Source: Streptomyces sp. NRRL S-646 (lineage in GTDB: Bacteria; Actinomycetota; Actinomycetes; Streptomycetales; Streptomycetaceae). Taken from it: 64,000 nt of DNA. The position numbers were made by a program, and so were the translations under genes. Shown here piece after piece: positions 17,142 through 25,491 of the stretch. The DNA lies in NCBI RefSeq assembly GCF_000720765.1, contig NZ_JODC01000010.1, positions 186,001-250,000 on the forward strand. The letters run 5' to 3'. The notes below the pieces were generated by a model. It made no database searches. It saw nothing but the letters and a program-made list of their open reading frames with translations, and had not been told where the DNA came from. Positions within the stretch are counted from its first letter, which is position 1. Every line of letters starts with the position of its first letter.

Positions 17142-19268
17142 TTACGCAGGGACGCTTGCCACACCCGGCGCCAGGAACTTCTTGCCGTTCACGCGCTCCG
17201 AGACACCCTCGCGGTCCAGGTACGGCGTGATGCCGCCCAGGTGGAAGGGCCAGCCGGCGCCCGTGATCAGGCAGAGGTCGATGTCCTGGGCCTCGGCGAC
17301 GACGCCCTCGTCGAGCATGAGCCCGATCTCCTGGGCGACGGCGTCGAGGACGCGGTCACGGACCTGCTCCTCGGTCAGGACGACATCGCCCTGCTTCAGC
17401 AGCGCGGCGACCTCCGGGTCCAGCTCCGGCTTCCCGCTGTCGTACACGTAGAAGCCGCGCTTGCCCGCCTTGACGACGGCCGCGAGGTTCGGGGAGACCG
17501 TGAAGCGGTCCGGGAAGGCCCGGTTGAGGGTCTCCGAGACGTGCAGACCGATCGCGGGACCGACCAGCTCCAGCAGCACCAGCGGGGACATCGGCAGACC
17601 GAGCGGCTCGACGGCCTTCTCGGCGACCTCGACCGGGGTGCCCTCGTCGATGACGTTCTGGATCTCGCCCATGAAGCGGGTGAGGATGCGGTTCACGACG
17701 AACGCCGGGGCGTCCTTGACCAGAACCGCGGTCTTCTTCAGCTTCTTGGCGACGGCGAAGGCGGTGGCCAGCGACGCGTCGTCGGTCTGCTCGCCGCGCA
17801 CGATCTCCAGGAGCGGGAGGATCGCGACCGGGTTGAAGAAGTGGAAGCCCACGACCCGCTCGGGGTTCTTCAGCTTCGACGCCATCTCGGAGACGGACAG
17901 CGAGGAGGTGTTGGTGGCGAGGATCGCGTGCGCCGGGGCGACCGCCTCGACCTCCGCGAACACCTGCTGCTTGACGCCGATCTCCTCGAAGACGGCCTCG
18001 ATGATGAAGTCGGCGTCGGAGAAGCCCTCGGCCTTGTCCAGCACACCGGTGACCAGGGCCTTGAGGCGGTTGGCCTTGTCCTGGTTGATACGGCCCTTGC
18101 CGAGCAGCTTCTCGATCTCGGCGTGGACGTAGCCCACACCCTTGTCGACGCGCTCCTGGTCGATGTCGGTCAGCACGACCGGCACCTCGAGGCGGCGCAG
18201 GAAGAGCAGGGCGAGCTGCGAGGCCATGAGGCCCGCGCCCACGACGCCCACCTTGGTGACCGGACGGGCCAGGTTCTTGTCCGGCGCACCCGCGGGGCGC
18301 TTGCCACGCTTCTGCACCAGGTTGAACGCGTAGATGCCGGCGCGCAGTTCGCCACCCATGATCAGGTCGGCGAGGGCCTTGTCCTCGGCGTCGTAGCCCT
18401 GCTGCAGGTCGCCGTTCTTGGCGGCGGCGATGATGTCCAGGGCGCGGTAGGCGGCCGGAGCGGCGCCGTGCACCTTGCTGTCCGCGATGAAGCGGCCCTT
18501 GGCGACGGCCTGGTCCCAGGCCTCACCGCGGTCGATCACCGGACGCTCGACCTCGACGTCGCCCTTCAGCACCTGAGCGGTCCAGATCAGCGACTGCTCC
18601 AGGAAGTCCGCGCCCTCGAAGATCGCGTCCGCGATACCGAGGTCGAAGACCTGCTGACCCTTGAGCTGCTTGTTCTGGTTCAGGCTGTTCTCGATGATCA
18701 CCGAGACGGCCTTGTCGGCACCGATCAGGTTCGGCAGGATCGTGCAGCCGCCCCAGCCGGGAACCAGGCCCAGGAAGACCTCGGGCAGCGAGAACGCCGG
18801 GAGCGCCTTCGAGACGGTCCGGTACTTGCAGTGCAGACCGACCTCGACGCCACCGCCCATCGCGGCGCCGTTGTAGTACGCGAAGGTCGGGACCGCGAGG
18901 CCCGACAGGCGCTTGAAGACCTCGTGGCCGCCCTTGCCGATGGCGAGCGCGTCCTTGTGCTCCTTGAGGAGCTCGACGCCCTTCAGGTCCGCGCCGACGG
19001 CGAAGATGAACGGCTTGCCGGTGATGCCGACACCGACGATCTCGCCGGCCGAGGCCTCCTTCTCGACCTGGTCGATGGCGGTGTTGAGGTTCGCCAGCGA
19101 GGCCGGGCCGAAGGTGGTCGGCTTGGTGTGGTCGAAGCCGTTGTCCAGCGTGATGAGCGCGAAGCGCCCGGCGCCGTACGGCAGGTCGAGGTGGCGTACG
19201 TGCGCGGACGTCACGACCTCGTCCGGGAACAGCTCGGCCGCGCCCTTCAGGAGTTCGGTGGTGCTCAC
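17142..19268 (-). CDS. fadB: Fatty acid oxidation multifunctional protein: enoyl-CoA hydratase / 3-hydroxyacyl-CoA dehydrogenase
   Basis: The alpha subunit of the beta-oxidation complex, 708 aa, hydrates enoyl-CoA and oxidises 3-hydroxyacyl-CoA. The N-terminal crotonase domain (about 1-200) contains YNGAAMGGGVEVGLHC and LPEVFLGLVPGWGG, with the catalytic glutamates. The Rossmann dehydrogenase domain starts near residue 320 (VGVVGAGLMASQLALLF), and HFFNPVAILPLLEIV marks the HAD C-terminal part. GTG 19268 has GGAGG about 8 nt upstream and overlaps the fadA stop by 4 nt (GTGA), so it is translated coupled to the thiolase. Confidence 0.93.
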   Translation of the reverse strand: MSTTELLKGAAELFPDEVVTSAHVRHLDLPYGAGRFALITLDNGFDHTKPTTFGPASLANLNTAIDQVEKEASAGEIVGVGITGKPFIFAVGADLKGVELLKEHKDALAIGKGGHEVFKRLSGLAVPTFAYYNGAAMGGGVEVGLHCKYRTVSKALPAFSLPEVFLGLVPGWGGCTILPNLIGADKAVSVIIENSLNQNKQLKGQQVFDLGIADAIFEGADFLEQSLIWTAQVLKGDVEVERPVIDRGEAWDQAVAKGRFIADSKVHGAAPAAYRALDIIAAAKNGDLQQGYDAEDKALADLIMGGELRAGIYAFNLVQKRGKRPAGAPDKNLARPVTKVGVVGAGLMASQLALLFLRRLEVPVVLTDIDQERVDKGVGYVHAEIEKLLGKGRINQDKANRLKALVTGVLDKAEGFSDADFIIEAVFEEIGVKQQVFAEVEAVAPAHAILATNTSSLSVSEMASKLKNPERVVGFHFFNPVAILPLLEIVRGEQTDDASLATAFAVAKKLKKTAVLVKDAPAFVVNRILTRFMGEIQNVIDEGTPVEVAEKAVEPLGLPMSPLVLLELVGPAIGLHVSETLNRAFPDRFTVSPNLAAVVKAGKRGFYVYDSGKPELDPEVAALLKQGDVVLTEEQVRDRVLDAVAQEIGLMLDEGVVAEAQDIDLCLITGAGWPFHLGGITPYLDREGVSERVNGKKFLAPGVASVPA

Positions 19269-20491
19269 TTGTTGCCTCCGGCGTCCTTGTGGTTCGGGTT
19301 CTCCCAGATCACCGTGGCGCCCATGCCGAAGCCGACACACATGGTGGTGAGGCCGTAACGGACCTCCGGCTGCTCCTCGAACTGGCGGGCCAGCTGCGTC
19401 ATCAGACGGACGCCGGAGGAGGCCAGCGGGTGGCCGTACGCGATCGCGCCGCCGTACTGGTTCACACGGGCGTCGTCGTCGGCGATGCCGTAGTGCTCCA
19501 GGAAGGCGAGCACCTGGACGGCGAAGGCCTCGTTGATCTCGAAGAGGTTGATGTCCTCGATCGACAGGCCCGCCTTGGCGAGGGCCTTCTCGGTCGCCGG
19601 GATCGGGCCGTAGCCCATGACCTCCGGCTCGACGCCCGCGAAGGCGTACGAGACCAGGCGCATCTTGACCGGCAGGTTGTTCTCGCGGGCGAAGTCCTCG
19701 GAGGCGATGATCGAGGCGGTCGCACCGTCGTTCAGACCGGCCGCGTTACCGGCGGTGACCCGGCCGTGCACACGGAACGGCGTCTTCAGACCCGACAGGT
19801 TCTCCAGGGTGGTCCCCGGGCGCATCGGCTCGTCGGCGGTGACCAGGCCCCAGCCCGTCTCACCGGCCTCCGGGTTGCTCCGGCGCACCGAGATCGGCAC
19901 CAGGTCCTGCTGGATCTTGCCGTTGGCGTACGCCTTGGCGGCCTTCTCCTGCGAGCGCACCGCGTACTCGTCGGCGCGCTGCTTGGTGATCGTCGGGTAG
20001 CGGTCGTGCAGGTTCTCCGCGGTCATGCCCATGAACAGCGCGGACTCGTCGACCAGCTTCTCGCTGACGAAGCGCGGGTTCGGGTCCACGCCCTCGCCCA
20101 TCGGGTGGCGGCCCATGTGCTCGACACCACCGGCGATGACGGCGTCGTACGCACCGAAGGCGATCGAACCGGCGGTGGTGGTGACCGCGGTCAGCGCACC
20201 GGCACACATGCGGTCGATGGAGTAGCCCGGGACCGACTGCGGCAGCCCGGCGAGGATGCCGGCCGTGCGGCCGAGGGTGAGCCCCTGGTCGCCGATCTGC
20301 GTGGTCGCGGCGATGGCGACCTCGTCGATCTTCTTCGGGTCGAGACCGGGATTGCGGCGCAGCAGCTCCCGGATCGCCTTCACGACGAGGTCGTCGGCGC
20401 GGGTCTCGTGGTAGATGCCCTTCGGGCCCGCCTTGCCGAACGGGGTACGGACGCCGTCGACGAAGACGACGTCCCTGACGGTACGAGGCAC
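19265..20491 (-). CDS. fadA: Acetyl-CoA C-acyltransferase (3-ketoacyl-CoA thiolase)
   Basis: The beta subunit of the fatty-acid oxidation complex, 408 aa, cleaves 3-ketoacyl-CoA with CoA. The acyl-accepting cysteine is in SIDRMCAGALTAV (near residue 90). The thiolase signatures NEAFAVQVLAFLEHYG, GGAIAYGHPLASSG (catalytic His) and MCVGFGMGAT (second Cys) are all present. GTG 20491 is chosen because GGAGGAG lies 7 nt upstream. It is first in the fadA-fadB operon. A perfect 16-bp palindrome in its leader is a likely operator. Confidence 0.94.
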   Translation of the reverse strand: MPRTVRDVVFVDGVRTPFGKAGPKGIYHETRADDLVVKAIRELLRRNPGLDPKKIDEVAIAATTQIGDQGLTLGRTAGILAGLPQSVPGYSIDRMCAGALTAVTTTAGSIAFGAYDAVIAGGVEHMGRHPMGEGVDPNPRFVSEKLVDESALFMGMTAENLHDRYPTITKQRADEYAVRSQEKAAKAYANGKIQQDLVPISVRRSNPEAGETGWGLVTADEPMRPGTTLENLSGLKTPFRVHGRVTAGNAAGLNDGATASIIASEDFARENNLPVKMRLVSYAFAGVEPEVMGYGPIPATEKALAKAGLSIEDINLFEINEAFAVQVLAFLEHYGIADDDARVNQYGGAIAYGHPLASSGVRLMTQLARQFEEQPEVRYGLTTMCVGFGMGATVIWENPNHKDAGGNK

Positions 20492-20545
20492 GATGGCTCT
20501 CCTCCAGATGCGGGATGGCACTGCTGCACGGCGCAAGCGCAAGCG

Positions 20546-20561
20546 CTGAGCGCGCGCTCAG
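20546..20561. promoter_or_regulatory. Palindromic operator candidate upstream of fadA
   Basis: CTGAGCGCGCGCTCAG is a perfect 16-bp palindrome 55-70 nt upstream of the fadA start. Just upstream, on the minus strand, TAGCAT (20566-20571) resembles a -10 box, so a bound repressor would block early transcription. Size and position suit a TetR-type acyl-CoA-responsive regulator; the regulator is not encoded here. Confidence 0.5.
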
Positions 20562-20749
20562 GCCCATGCTACTTGCGGGTAACGTGCCTGCACACCCCTG
20601 CAGGCCGGAGCGGCGAAGGTCACACCCGAAGAGGGGCAGTCGAGCCTCTGGGAGTGAGTACCGGAGTGGGTACGGGGTGCGACCCCGCCCCCTCTCCCGT
20701 GATCACACCGAACAGCGTACGGGCCGCGTCCGCGCCGAATCCGTGCACG

Positions 20750-20989
20750 TCATGGCTTGATGGTGACGGCACCCGGCGTCAACGAGACGGCGAACTCGGG
20801 CCGCGGGTAGGGGACTTCACGGTCCGGCACCGGAAAGTGCAGTGCTCGCAGCCCGTCCGCGTCCGCCACCGGGAACTCCTTGGCACCGAGGGGGCCCGGC
20901 TCGCGGGGAACGGCGACGACACCGACCGCCCGCGCCCCGGCGGCCAGTCGCATCCCCGCCTCCCCGACCACGCCGCCGTCCACCGACAT
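20750..20989 (-). CDS. Hypothetical protein, possibly a truncated remnant
   Basis: I do not recognise this 79-aa product. It begins MSVDGGVVGEAGMRLAAGARA and ends FAVSLTPGAVTIKP. The same frame reads sensibly for another 33 codons upstream (GSEPVLASVNQPAEAWTGT, back to a TAG near 21091) but has no ATG, GTG or TTG there. The gene may therefore be the C-terminal remainder of a longer protein, or may start at ATG 20989 with a weak GCGGCGG site. It lies between RNase D and fadA, all on the minus strand. Confidence 0.4.
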   Translation of the reverse strand: MSVDGGVVGEAGMRLAAGARAVGVVAVPREPGPLGAKEFPVADADGLRALHFPVPDREVPYPRPEFAVSLTPGAVTIKP

Positions 20990-21155
20990 CCGCCGCAGGG
21001 TCGGCGTGCCCGTCCATGCCTCGGCCGGCTGGTTGACGGAGGCCAGAACCGGCTCACTGCCGACACTGATCGTCTTCCTGTGCCTGCAGCGCTACATCGA
21101 CAACGGCTTCACGAGAGAGGCGGCCAGGTGGGGGTGTTCCTGGACGGAGGTGTTC

Positions 21156-22460
21156 CTAGGCGGACAACGCGGCGACCAGCACCGGCGTCACCTGCTCGAT
21201 CTGCCAGGTCCGTGCGCCGAAACCTGCGAGCGCCGCACCGACCGAGTCCGCATCGACTACCTTCGGCGGCTCCCAGCACACCCGCCGCACCGTGTCCGGC
21301 GTGATCAGGTTCTCCTGGGGCATGTTCAGCTGCTCGGCCAGTGCGGACACCGCCGCCCGGGCCGCCGACAGGCGCGCCGCAGCAGCCGGGTCCTTGTCGG
21401 CCCACGCGCGCGGCGGCGGGGGCCCGGTCACCGGCTGTCCCGGCGCCGGCAACTGGACCTCCGCCAGAGCCTTCGCACGGTCCACCGCAGCCTGCCACTG
21501 CTCCAGCTGCCGGCGCCCCATCCGGTTCCCGAACCCGTTCAAGGCGGCCAGCGCGTGCACATTGCTGGGTAGCGACAGCGCCGCCTCCACGATGGCGGCG
21601 TCCCCGAGCACCTTCCCCGGCGACACGTCCCGCCGCTGGGCGATCCGGTCCCGCGTCTCCCACAGCTCCCGCACCACGGCGAGCTGCCGGCGCCGCCGTA
21701 CCTTGTGCATGCCGGACGTACGCCGCCAGGGGTCCTTGCGGGGCTCCGGCGGCGGAGCCGAGGCGATCGCGTCGAACTCCTGCCGGGCCCACTCCAGCTT
21801 GCCCTGCCGGTCCAGCTCCTTCTCCAGCGCGTCGCGCAGATCGACGAGCAGCTCGACGTCCAGCGCCGCATACCGCAGCCACGGCTCGGGCAGCGGGCGG
21901 GTCGACCAGTCGACGGCGGAGTGGCCCTTTTCGAGTACGAAGCCGAGGACGTTCTCGACCATGGCGCCGAGGCCGACCCGGGGGAACCCGGCGAGGCGTC
22001 CCGCGAGTTCGGTGTCGAACAGCCGCGTCGGCACCATGCCTATCTCGCGCAGACACGGCAGGTCCTGAGTGGCCGCGTGCAGCACCCACTCGACACCGGA
22101 GAGCGCCTCACCGAGGGCCGAGAGATCGGGACAGGCCACGGGATCGATCAGCGCGGTCCCGGCGCCCTCGCGGCGCAGCTGCACGAGATAGGCGCGCTGG
22201 CCGTAGCGGTAGCCGGACGCTCGCTCGGCGTCGACGGCGACGGGGCCGGAACCGGCCGCGAAGGCGGCGACCACCTCGGCCAGCGCGTCCGCGTCGGCGA
22301 TCACGGGCGGAATGCCCTCGCGCGGCTCGAGCAGAGGGATCGGTTCCGGGCTCGGTTCTGCGTTCGGCGCCCCCGTAACAGATGTTCCGCCGTCTTCCGG
22401 AGGGGCGCCTCCGGTGGTTCGCAGTGAGCTGTCTGCTGCGGTCTCTTGGGCGTCGGTCAC
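21156..22460 (-). CDS. rnd: Ribonuclease D-like 3'-5' exonuclease with HRDC domain
   Basis: The 434-aa cytosolic RNase D-family protein trims RNA 3' ends, classically tRNA precursors. After a disordered, acidic N-terminus of about 50 residues, the DEDD exonuclease domain shows VAVDAERASGYRYGQRAYL (Exo I, D-x-E), HAATQDLPCL (Exo II) and YAALDVELL (Exo III, Y-x-x-x-D). The HRDC domain follows near residue 235 (LAVVRELWETRDRIAQRRD). GTG 22460 is the start. It is downstream of, and in the same direction as, the response regulator gene, separated by about 260 nt. Confidence 0.85.
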   Translation of the reverse strand: MTDAQETAADSSLRTTGGAPPEDGGTSVTGAPNAEPSPEPIPLLEPREGIPPVIADADALAEVVAAFAAGSGPVAVDAERASGYRYGQRAYLVQLRREGAGTALIDPVACPDLSALGEALSGVEWVLHAATQDLPCLREIGMVPTRLFDTELAGRLAGFPRVGLGAMVENVLGFVLEKGHSAVDWSTRPLPEPWLRYAALDVELLVDLRDALEKELDRQGKLEWARQEFDAIASAPPPEPRKDPWRRTSGMHKVRRRRQLAVVRELWETRDRIAQRRDVSPGKVLGDAAIVEAALSLPSNVHALAALNGFGNRMGRRQLEQWQAAVDRAKALAEVQLPAPGQPVTGPPPPRAWADKDPAAAARLSAARAAVSALAEQLNMPQENLITPDTVRRVCWEPPKVVDADSVGAALAGFGARTWQIEQVTPVLVAALSA

Positions 22461-22486
22461 GTGTCAAGGGTATCTGTGTATGGACA

Positions 22487-22520
22487 GCGCCCGCCGACGT
22501 AACGTTCCGTCGACGGGCGC
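22487..22520 (-). terminator. Hairpin in RNase D leader
   Basis: A 12-bp stem (GCGCCCGCCGAC with GTCGACGGGCGC, one G-T-type mismatch) and a 10-nt loop lie 27 nt upstream of the RNase D start. It could end the response-regulator transcript or be a leader structure of the RNase D mRNA. Confidence 0.5.
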
Positions 22521-22632
22521 CTGGGGGTCGTAAACCAGTCAGGTCGGTGAAAGATCCGGTTCACGACAGGTGGGACACGGGCGGGGAATCAGCGGCCGAT
22601 CCTGTTCACGTCCGTGAATGGCAGAGATGTAC

Positions 22633-22709
22633 AGGGGAGAGAGGCGAAGAGGGGGCGGGGGAAAGGGCAGGGGAAAGGGCGGGGGAGGGGGGAAGAGGTA
22701 AAGGGCGGA
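22633..22709 (+). repeat. Purine-rich tract with many G runs (G-quadruplex potential)
   Basis: About 77 nt are almost pure G and A on the plus strand, with more than eight runs of three or more G separated by one to five bases (GGGGGCGGGGGAAAGGG and GGGGGAGGGGGG among them). It starts within 11 nt of the response-regulator stop and lies in its 3' region, where the mRNA carries the C/T-rich strand. No gene is apparent in it. Confidence 0.6.
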
Positions 22710-22719
22710 GACGTGGGGG

Positions 22720-23382
22720 TCAGTGGATGATGCCGGTCCGCAGGGCCACCGCGACCATTCCGGCGCGGTCACCCGTGCCGAGCTTGCGGGCGATGCGGGC
22801 GAGGTGGCTCTTGACGGTCAGCGCGGACAGGCCCATCGAAACGCCGATCGCCTTGTTCGACTGGCCCTCCGCGACCAGTCGCAGCACCTCGACCTCACGG
22901 CCGGAGAGCTCGCGGTAGCCACCCGGGTGACTCGGGGCACCCGGGGGGCGGCGGTGCATACGCGCGGCGGCGGATCCAATGGGGGCGGCGCCAGGCCGGG
23001 TGGGGAGCCCGACGTTGGTACGGGTGCCGGTGACGACATAGCCCTTGACGCCGCCCGCGAGGGCGTTGCGCACGGCACCGATGTCGTCGGCGGCCGACAG
23101 GGCGAGGCCGTTGGGCCAGCCCGCCGCGCGGGTCTCCGAGAGGATGGTGAGGCCGGAGCCGTCGGGCAGGTGGACGTCGGCGACGCAGATGTCGCGGGGG
23201 TTGCCGATGCGGGGACGAGCCTCCGCGATGGACGAGGCCTCGATGACGTCGCGCACACCGAGCGCCCACAGGTGGCGGGTGACGGTGGAGCGGACGCGCG
23301 GGTCGGCCACGACCACCATGGCGGTCGGCTTGTTCGGGCGGTAGGCGACCAGGCTTGCGGGCTGCTCGAGGAGAACGGACAC
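22720..23382 (-). CDS. LuxR/NarL-type response regulator
   Basis: The 220-aa DNA-binding regulator has a receiver-like N-terminal domain (about 18-125) with the likely phospho-acceptor in DVHLP and a lysine in GGVKGY. The usual pair of acidic residues near the N-terminus is reduced to one (VVVADPRV), so phosphorylation may be atypical. A linker rich in Pro and Arg leads to the GerE/LuxR HTH (ELSGREVEVLRLVAEGQSNK, LTVKSHLARIARKLG). No histidine kinase is adjacent, making it an orphan. GTG 23382 has AGGAGG 5 nt upstream. An AT-rich leader with an inverted repeat precedes it. Confidence 0.83.
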   Translation of the reverse strand: MSVLLEQPASLVAYRPNKPTAMVVVADPRVRSTVTRHLWALGVRDVIEASSIAEARPRIGNPRDICVADVHLPDGSGLTILSETRAAGWPNGLALSAADDIGAVRNALAGGVKGYVVTGTRTNVGLPTRPGAAPIGSAAARMHRRPPGAPSHPGGYRELSGREVEVLRLVAEGQSNKAIGVSMGLSALTVKSHLARIARKLGTGDRAGMVAVALRTGIIH

Positions 23383-23516
23383 CAGGCCTCCTGGGGTGCG
23401 GGACGGCTTTCAAGGTCACAGTCGTCTTCGGCACCAAACCCGAAGTCCTTTAGGGAAAGATCACGATTTAGTGAGTATCAATTAGTGCAATTCGGACACG
23501 CGATCGATCGTGCGAT

Positions 23517-23534
23517 GAACGAATCGGTTCGTTC
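23517..23534. promoter_or_regulatory. Inverted repeat upstream of the response regulator
   Basis: GAACGAATCGGTTCGTTC has perfect 7-bp arms around TCGG and lies about 135 nt upstream of the response-regulator start, at the far edge of an AT-rich promoter-like stretch (23455-23500). It may be an operator for this gene or for the divergent side; the 220-nt region 23383-23603 holds no gene. Confidence 0.45.
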
Positions 23535-23603
23535 GCGGCCCTATTCATGACCGAAAGTGGCCGTATCGACAAAGTGACGGTCAAGGCGACGGCCAAGCTG
23601 CCG

Positions 23604-24272
23604 TCAGCGTGACTGCGGGTCCCGCCGCTGCGGCAGCGTCACGACCGACGCATCACCCGGACCGGCCGGCGGCAGCCCCGCGACCTGGGCCAGCAGATCG
23701 CACCAGGAGGCCAGGTGGGATGCCGTGTCCGGTACCCCGCCCAGACCCTCGCGGGGCGTCCAGGAGGCGCGGATCTCGATCTGCGAGGCGGCCGGGCGCT
23801 CCGCCAGACCGCCGAAGTAGTGGGAGCTCGCCCGGGTGACAGTGCCGCTCGCTTCGCCGTACGACAGGCTGCGCGCCTGCAGCGCGCCGGTCAGCCAGGA
23901 CCAGCAGACGTCCGGCAGCAGCGGGTCGGCGGCCATCTCCGGCTCCAGCTCCGCACGCACCAGCGTCACCAGCCGGAAGGAGCCCCGCCAGGCCTCGTGC
24001 CCGTCCGGGTCGTACAGCAGCACCAGACGGCCGTCGGCCAGGTCCTGGTCGCCGTCGACGACGGTGGCCTCCAACGCATACGCGAAGGGCGCGAGCCGCT
24101 TGGGAGCCGGCGCCGGCTCGATCTCGATCTGCGGCCGCAGCCGCGCGGTCCGCAGCGCGTCGACGGCAGCCCTGAAGGGCAACGGAGGCGTACCGCCACC
24201 ATTCCGATCCCCCTCCTTGGTGTCGTCCATTCCGTCAGCGCCGTCCGACAGTCGTCCCTGAGCCGCAGCCAT
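23604..24272 (-). CDS. DUF3000 domain-containing protein
   Basis: The 222-aa protein of unknown function belongs to the actinobacterial DUF3000 family, which is regularly found beside hemE. Conserved stretches are PFRAAVDALRTARLRPQIEIE, RLAPFAYALEATVVDGDQDLADGRLVLLYDP and ASWTPREGL. No membrane segment or catalytic motif is evident. ATG 24272 is taken as start; ATG 24230 (MDDTKEGDRN) is equally possible, since neither has a strong ribosome-binding site. It is divergent from hemE across 126 nt, implying a shared control region. Confidence 0.75.
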   Translation of the reverse strand: MAAAQGRLSDGADGMDDTKEGDRNGGGTPPLPFRAAVDALRTARLRPQIEIEPAPAPKRLAPFAYALEATVVDGDQDLADGRLVLLYDPDGHEAWRGSFRLVTLVRAELEPEMAADPLLPDVCWSWLTGALQARSLSYGEASGTVTRASSHYFGGLAERPAASQIEIRASWTPREGLGGVPDTASHLASWCDLLAQVAGLPPAGPGDASVVTLPQRRDPQSR

Positions 24273-24398
24273 GCGGGGAAGATTAAGGGGAACCGGGGCT
24301 TCGCGCAGGGAGGGACACCCGTGCGGGGTCCGCATGTCCGGATAGTGCCCCATGAACCCCGGCCGTAGCGCCTCGGGCGCCGTGCGAGACTTGCGGTC

Positions 24399-25475
24399 GT
24401 GAGTGCGAACGAGAGCCCCGCGGGCCAGGCCCGGACACAGCAGGCAGCGACGTACGAATCGGCCTTCCTCAAGGCGTGCAGGCGCGAGCCCGTGCCGCAC
24501 ACGCCCGTGTGGTTCATGCGGCAGGCCGGGCGCTCCCTGCCCGAGTACCGCAAGGTCCGCGAGGGCATCCCGATGCTGGAGTCCTGCACCCGCCCCGAAC
24601 TCATCACGGAGATCACCCTCCAGCCGGTGCGCCGGCACGGCGTGGACGCGGCGATCTACTTCAGCGACATCGTCGTCCCGCTCAAGGCCATCGGCATCGA
24701 CCTCGACATCAAGCCGGGCGTCGGCCCGGTCGTCGAGCACCCGATCCGCACCCGCGCCGACCTGGCCCAGCTCCGCGACCTCACCCCCGAGGACGTCTCG
24801 TACGTCACCGAGGCGATCGGCATGCTGACGCGCGAGCTCGGCTCGACCCCCCTCATCGGTTTCGCCGGGGCGCCTTTCACCCTGGCGAGCTACCTCGTCG
24901 AGGGCGGCCCGTCGCGCACCTACGAGAACGCCAAGGCGATGATGTACGGCGACCCCGAGCTCTGGGCCGACCTGCTCGACCGCCTCGCGGAGATCACCTC
25001 CACGTTCCTCAAGGTGCAGATCGAGGCGGGCGCCTCGGCCGTCCAGCTCTTCGACTCGTGGGCCGGCGCCCTCGCCCCGGCCGACTACCGCCGCTCCGTG
25101 CTGCCCGCCTCCGCGAAGGTCCTCGACTCCGTCGCCGGGTACGGCGTGCCGCGCATCCACTTCGGTGTCGGCACGGGCGAGCTGCTGCACCTGATGGGCG
25201 AGGCGGGCGCGGACGTCGTGGGCGTCGACTTCCGTGTCCCGCTCGACGAGGCGGCCCGCCGGGTCGGCCCCGGCAAGGCGCTCCAGGGCAACCTCGACCC
25301 GACCGTCCTGTTCGCCTCCACGGAGGCCGTCGAGGCCAAGACCCGCGAGGTCCTCGAATCGGCCGCCGGCCTCGAGGGCCACGTCTTCAACCTCGGCCAC
25401 GGCGTCATGCCGACCACCGACCCGGACGCGCTGACCCGGCTCGTGGATTACGTCCACACGCAGACGGCCCGCTAG
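24399..25475 (+). CDS. hemE: Uroporphyrinogen decarboxylase
   Basis: HemE converts uroporphyrinogen III to coproporphyrinogen III in heme synthesis. The 358-aa cytosolic enzyme is full length. The N-terminal signature [18 protein letters not shown] and the second signature [17 protein letters not shown] carry the substrate-binding Arg and loops. The acidic motif YFSDIVVPL supplies the catalytic Asp. GTG 24399 is the start. Its product feeds the coproporphyrin branch encoded at 29466-31662. It converges on the rhomboid gene with only 16 nt between. Confidence 0.95.
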   Translation: MSANESPAGQARTQQAATYESAFLKACRREPVPHTPVWFMRQAGRSLPEYRKVREGIPMLESCTRPELITEITLQPVRRHGVDAAIYFSDIVVPLKAIGIDLDIKPGVGPVVEHPIRTRADLAQLRDLTPEDVSYVTEAIGMLTRELGSTPLIGFAGAPFTLASYLVEGGPSRTYENAKAMMYGDPELWADLLDRLAEITSTFLKVQIEAGASAVQLFDSWAGALAPADYRRSVLPASAKVLDSVAGYGVPRIHFGVGTGELLHLMGEAGADVVGVDFRVPLDEAARRVGPGKALQGNLDPTVLFASTEAVEAKTREVLESAAGLEGHVFNLGHGVMPTTDPDALTRLVDYVHTQTAR

Positions 25476-25491
25476 ACCTCTCTTCGACGGC

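Noticed and set aside
17136..19358. 740-aa open frame opposite fadB
   Set aside because: Mirror of the fadB codon pattern (Leu/Asp/Arg/Gly repeats); no motif or ribosome-binding site, and FadB is fully conserved.
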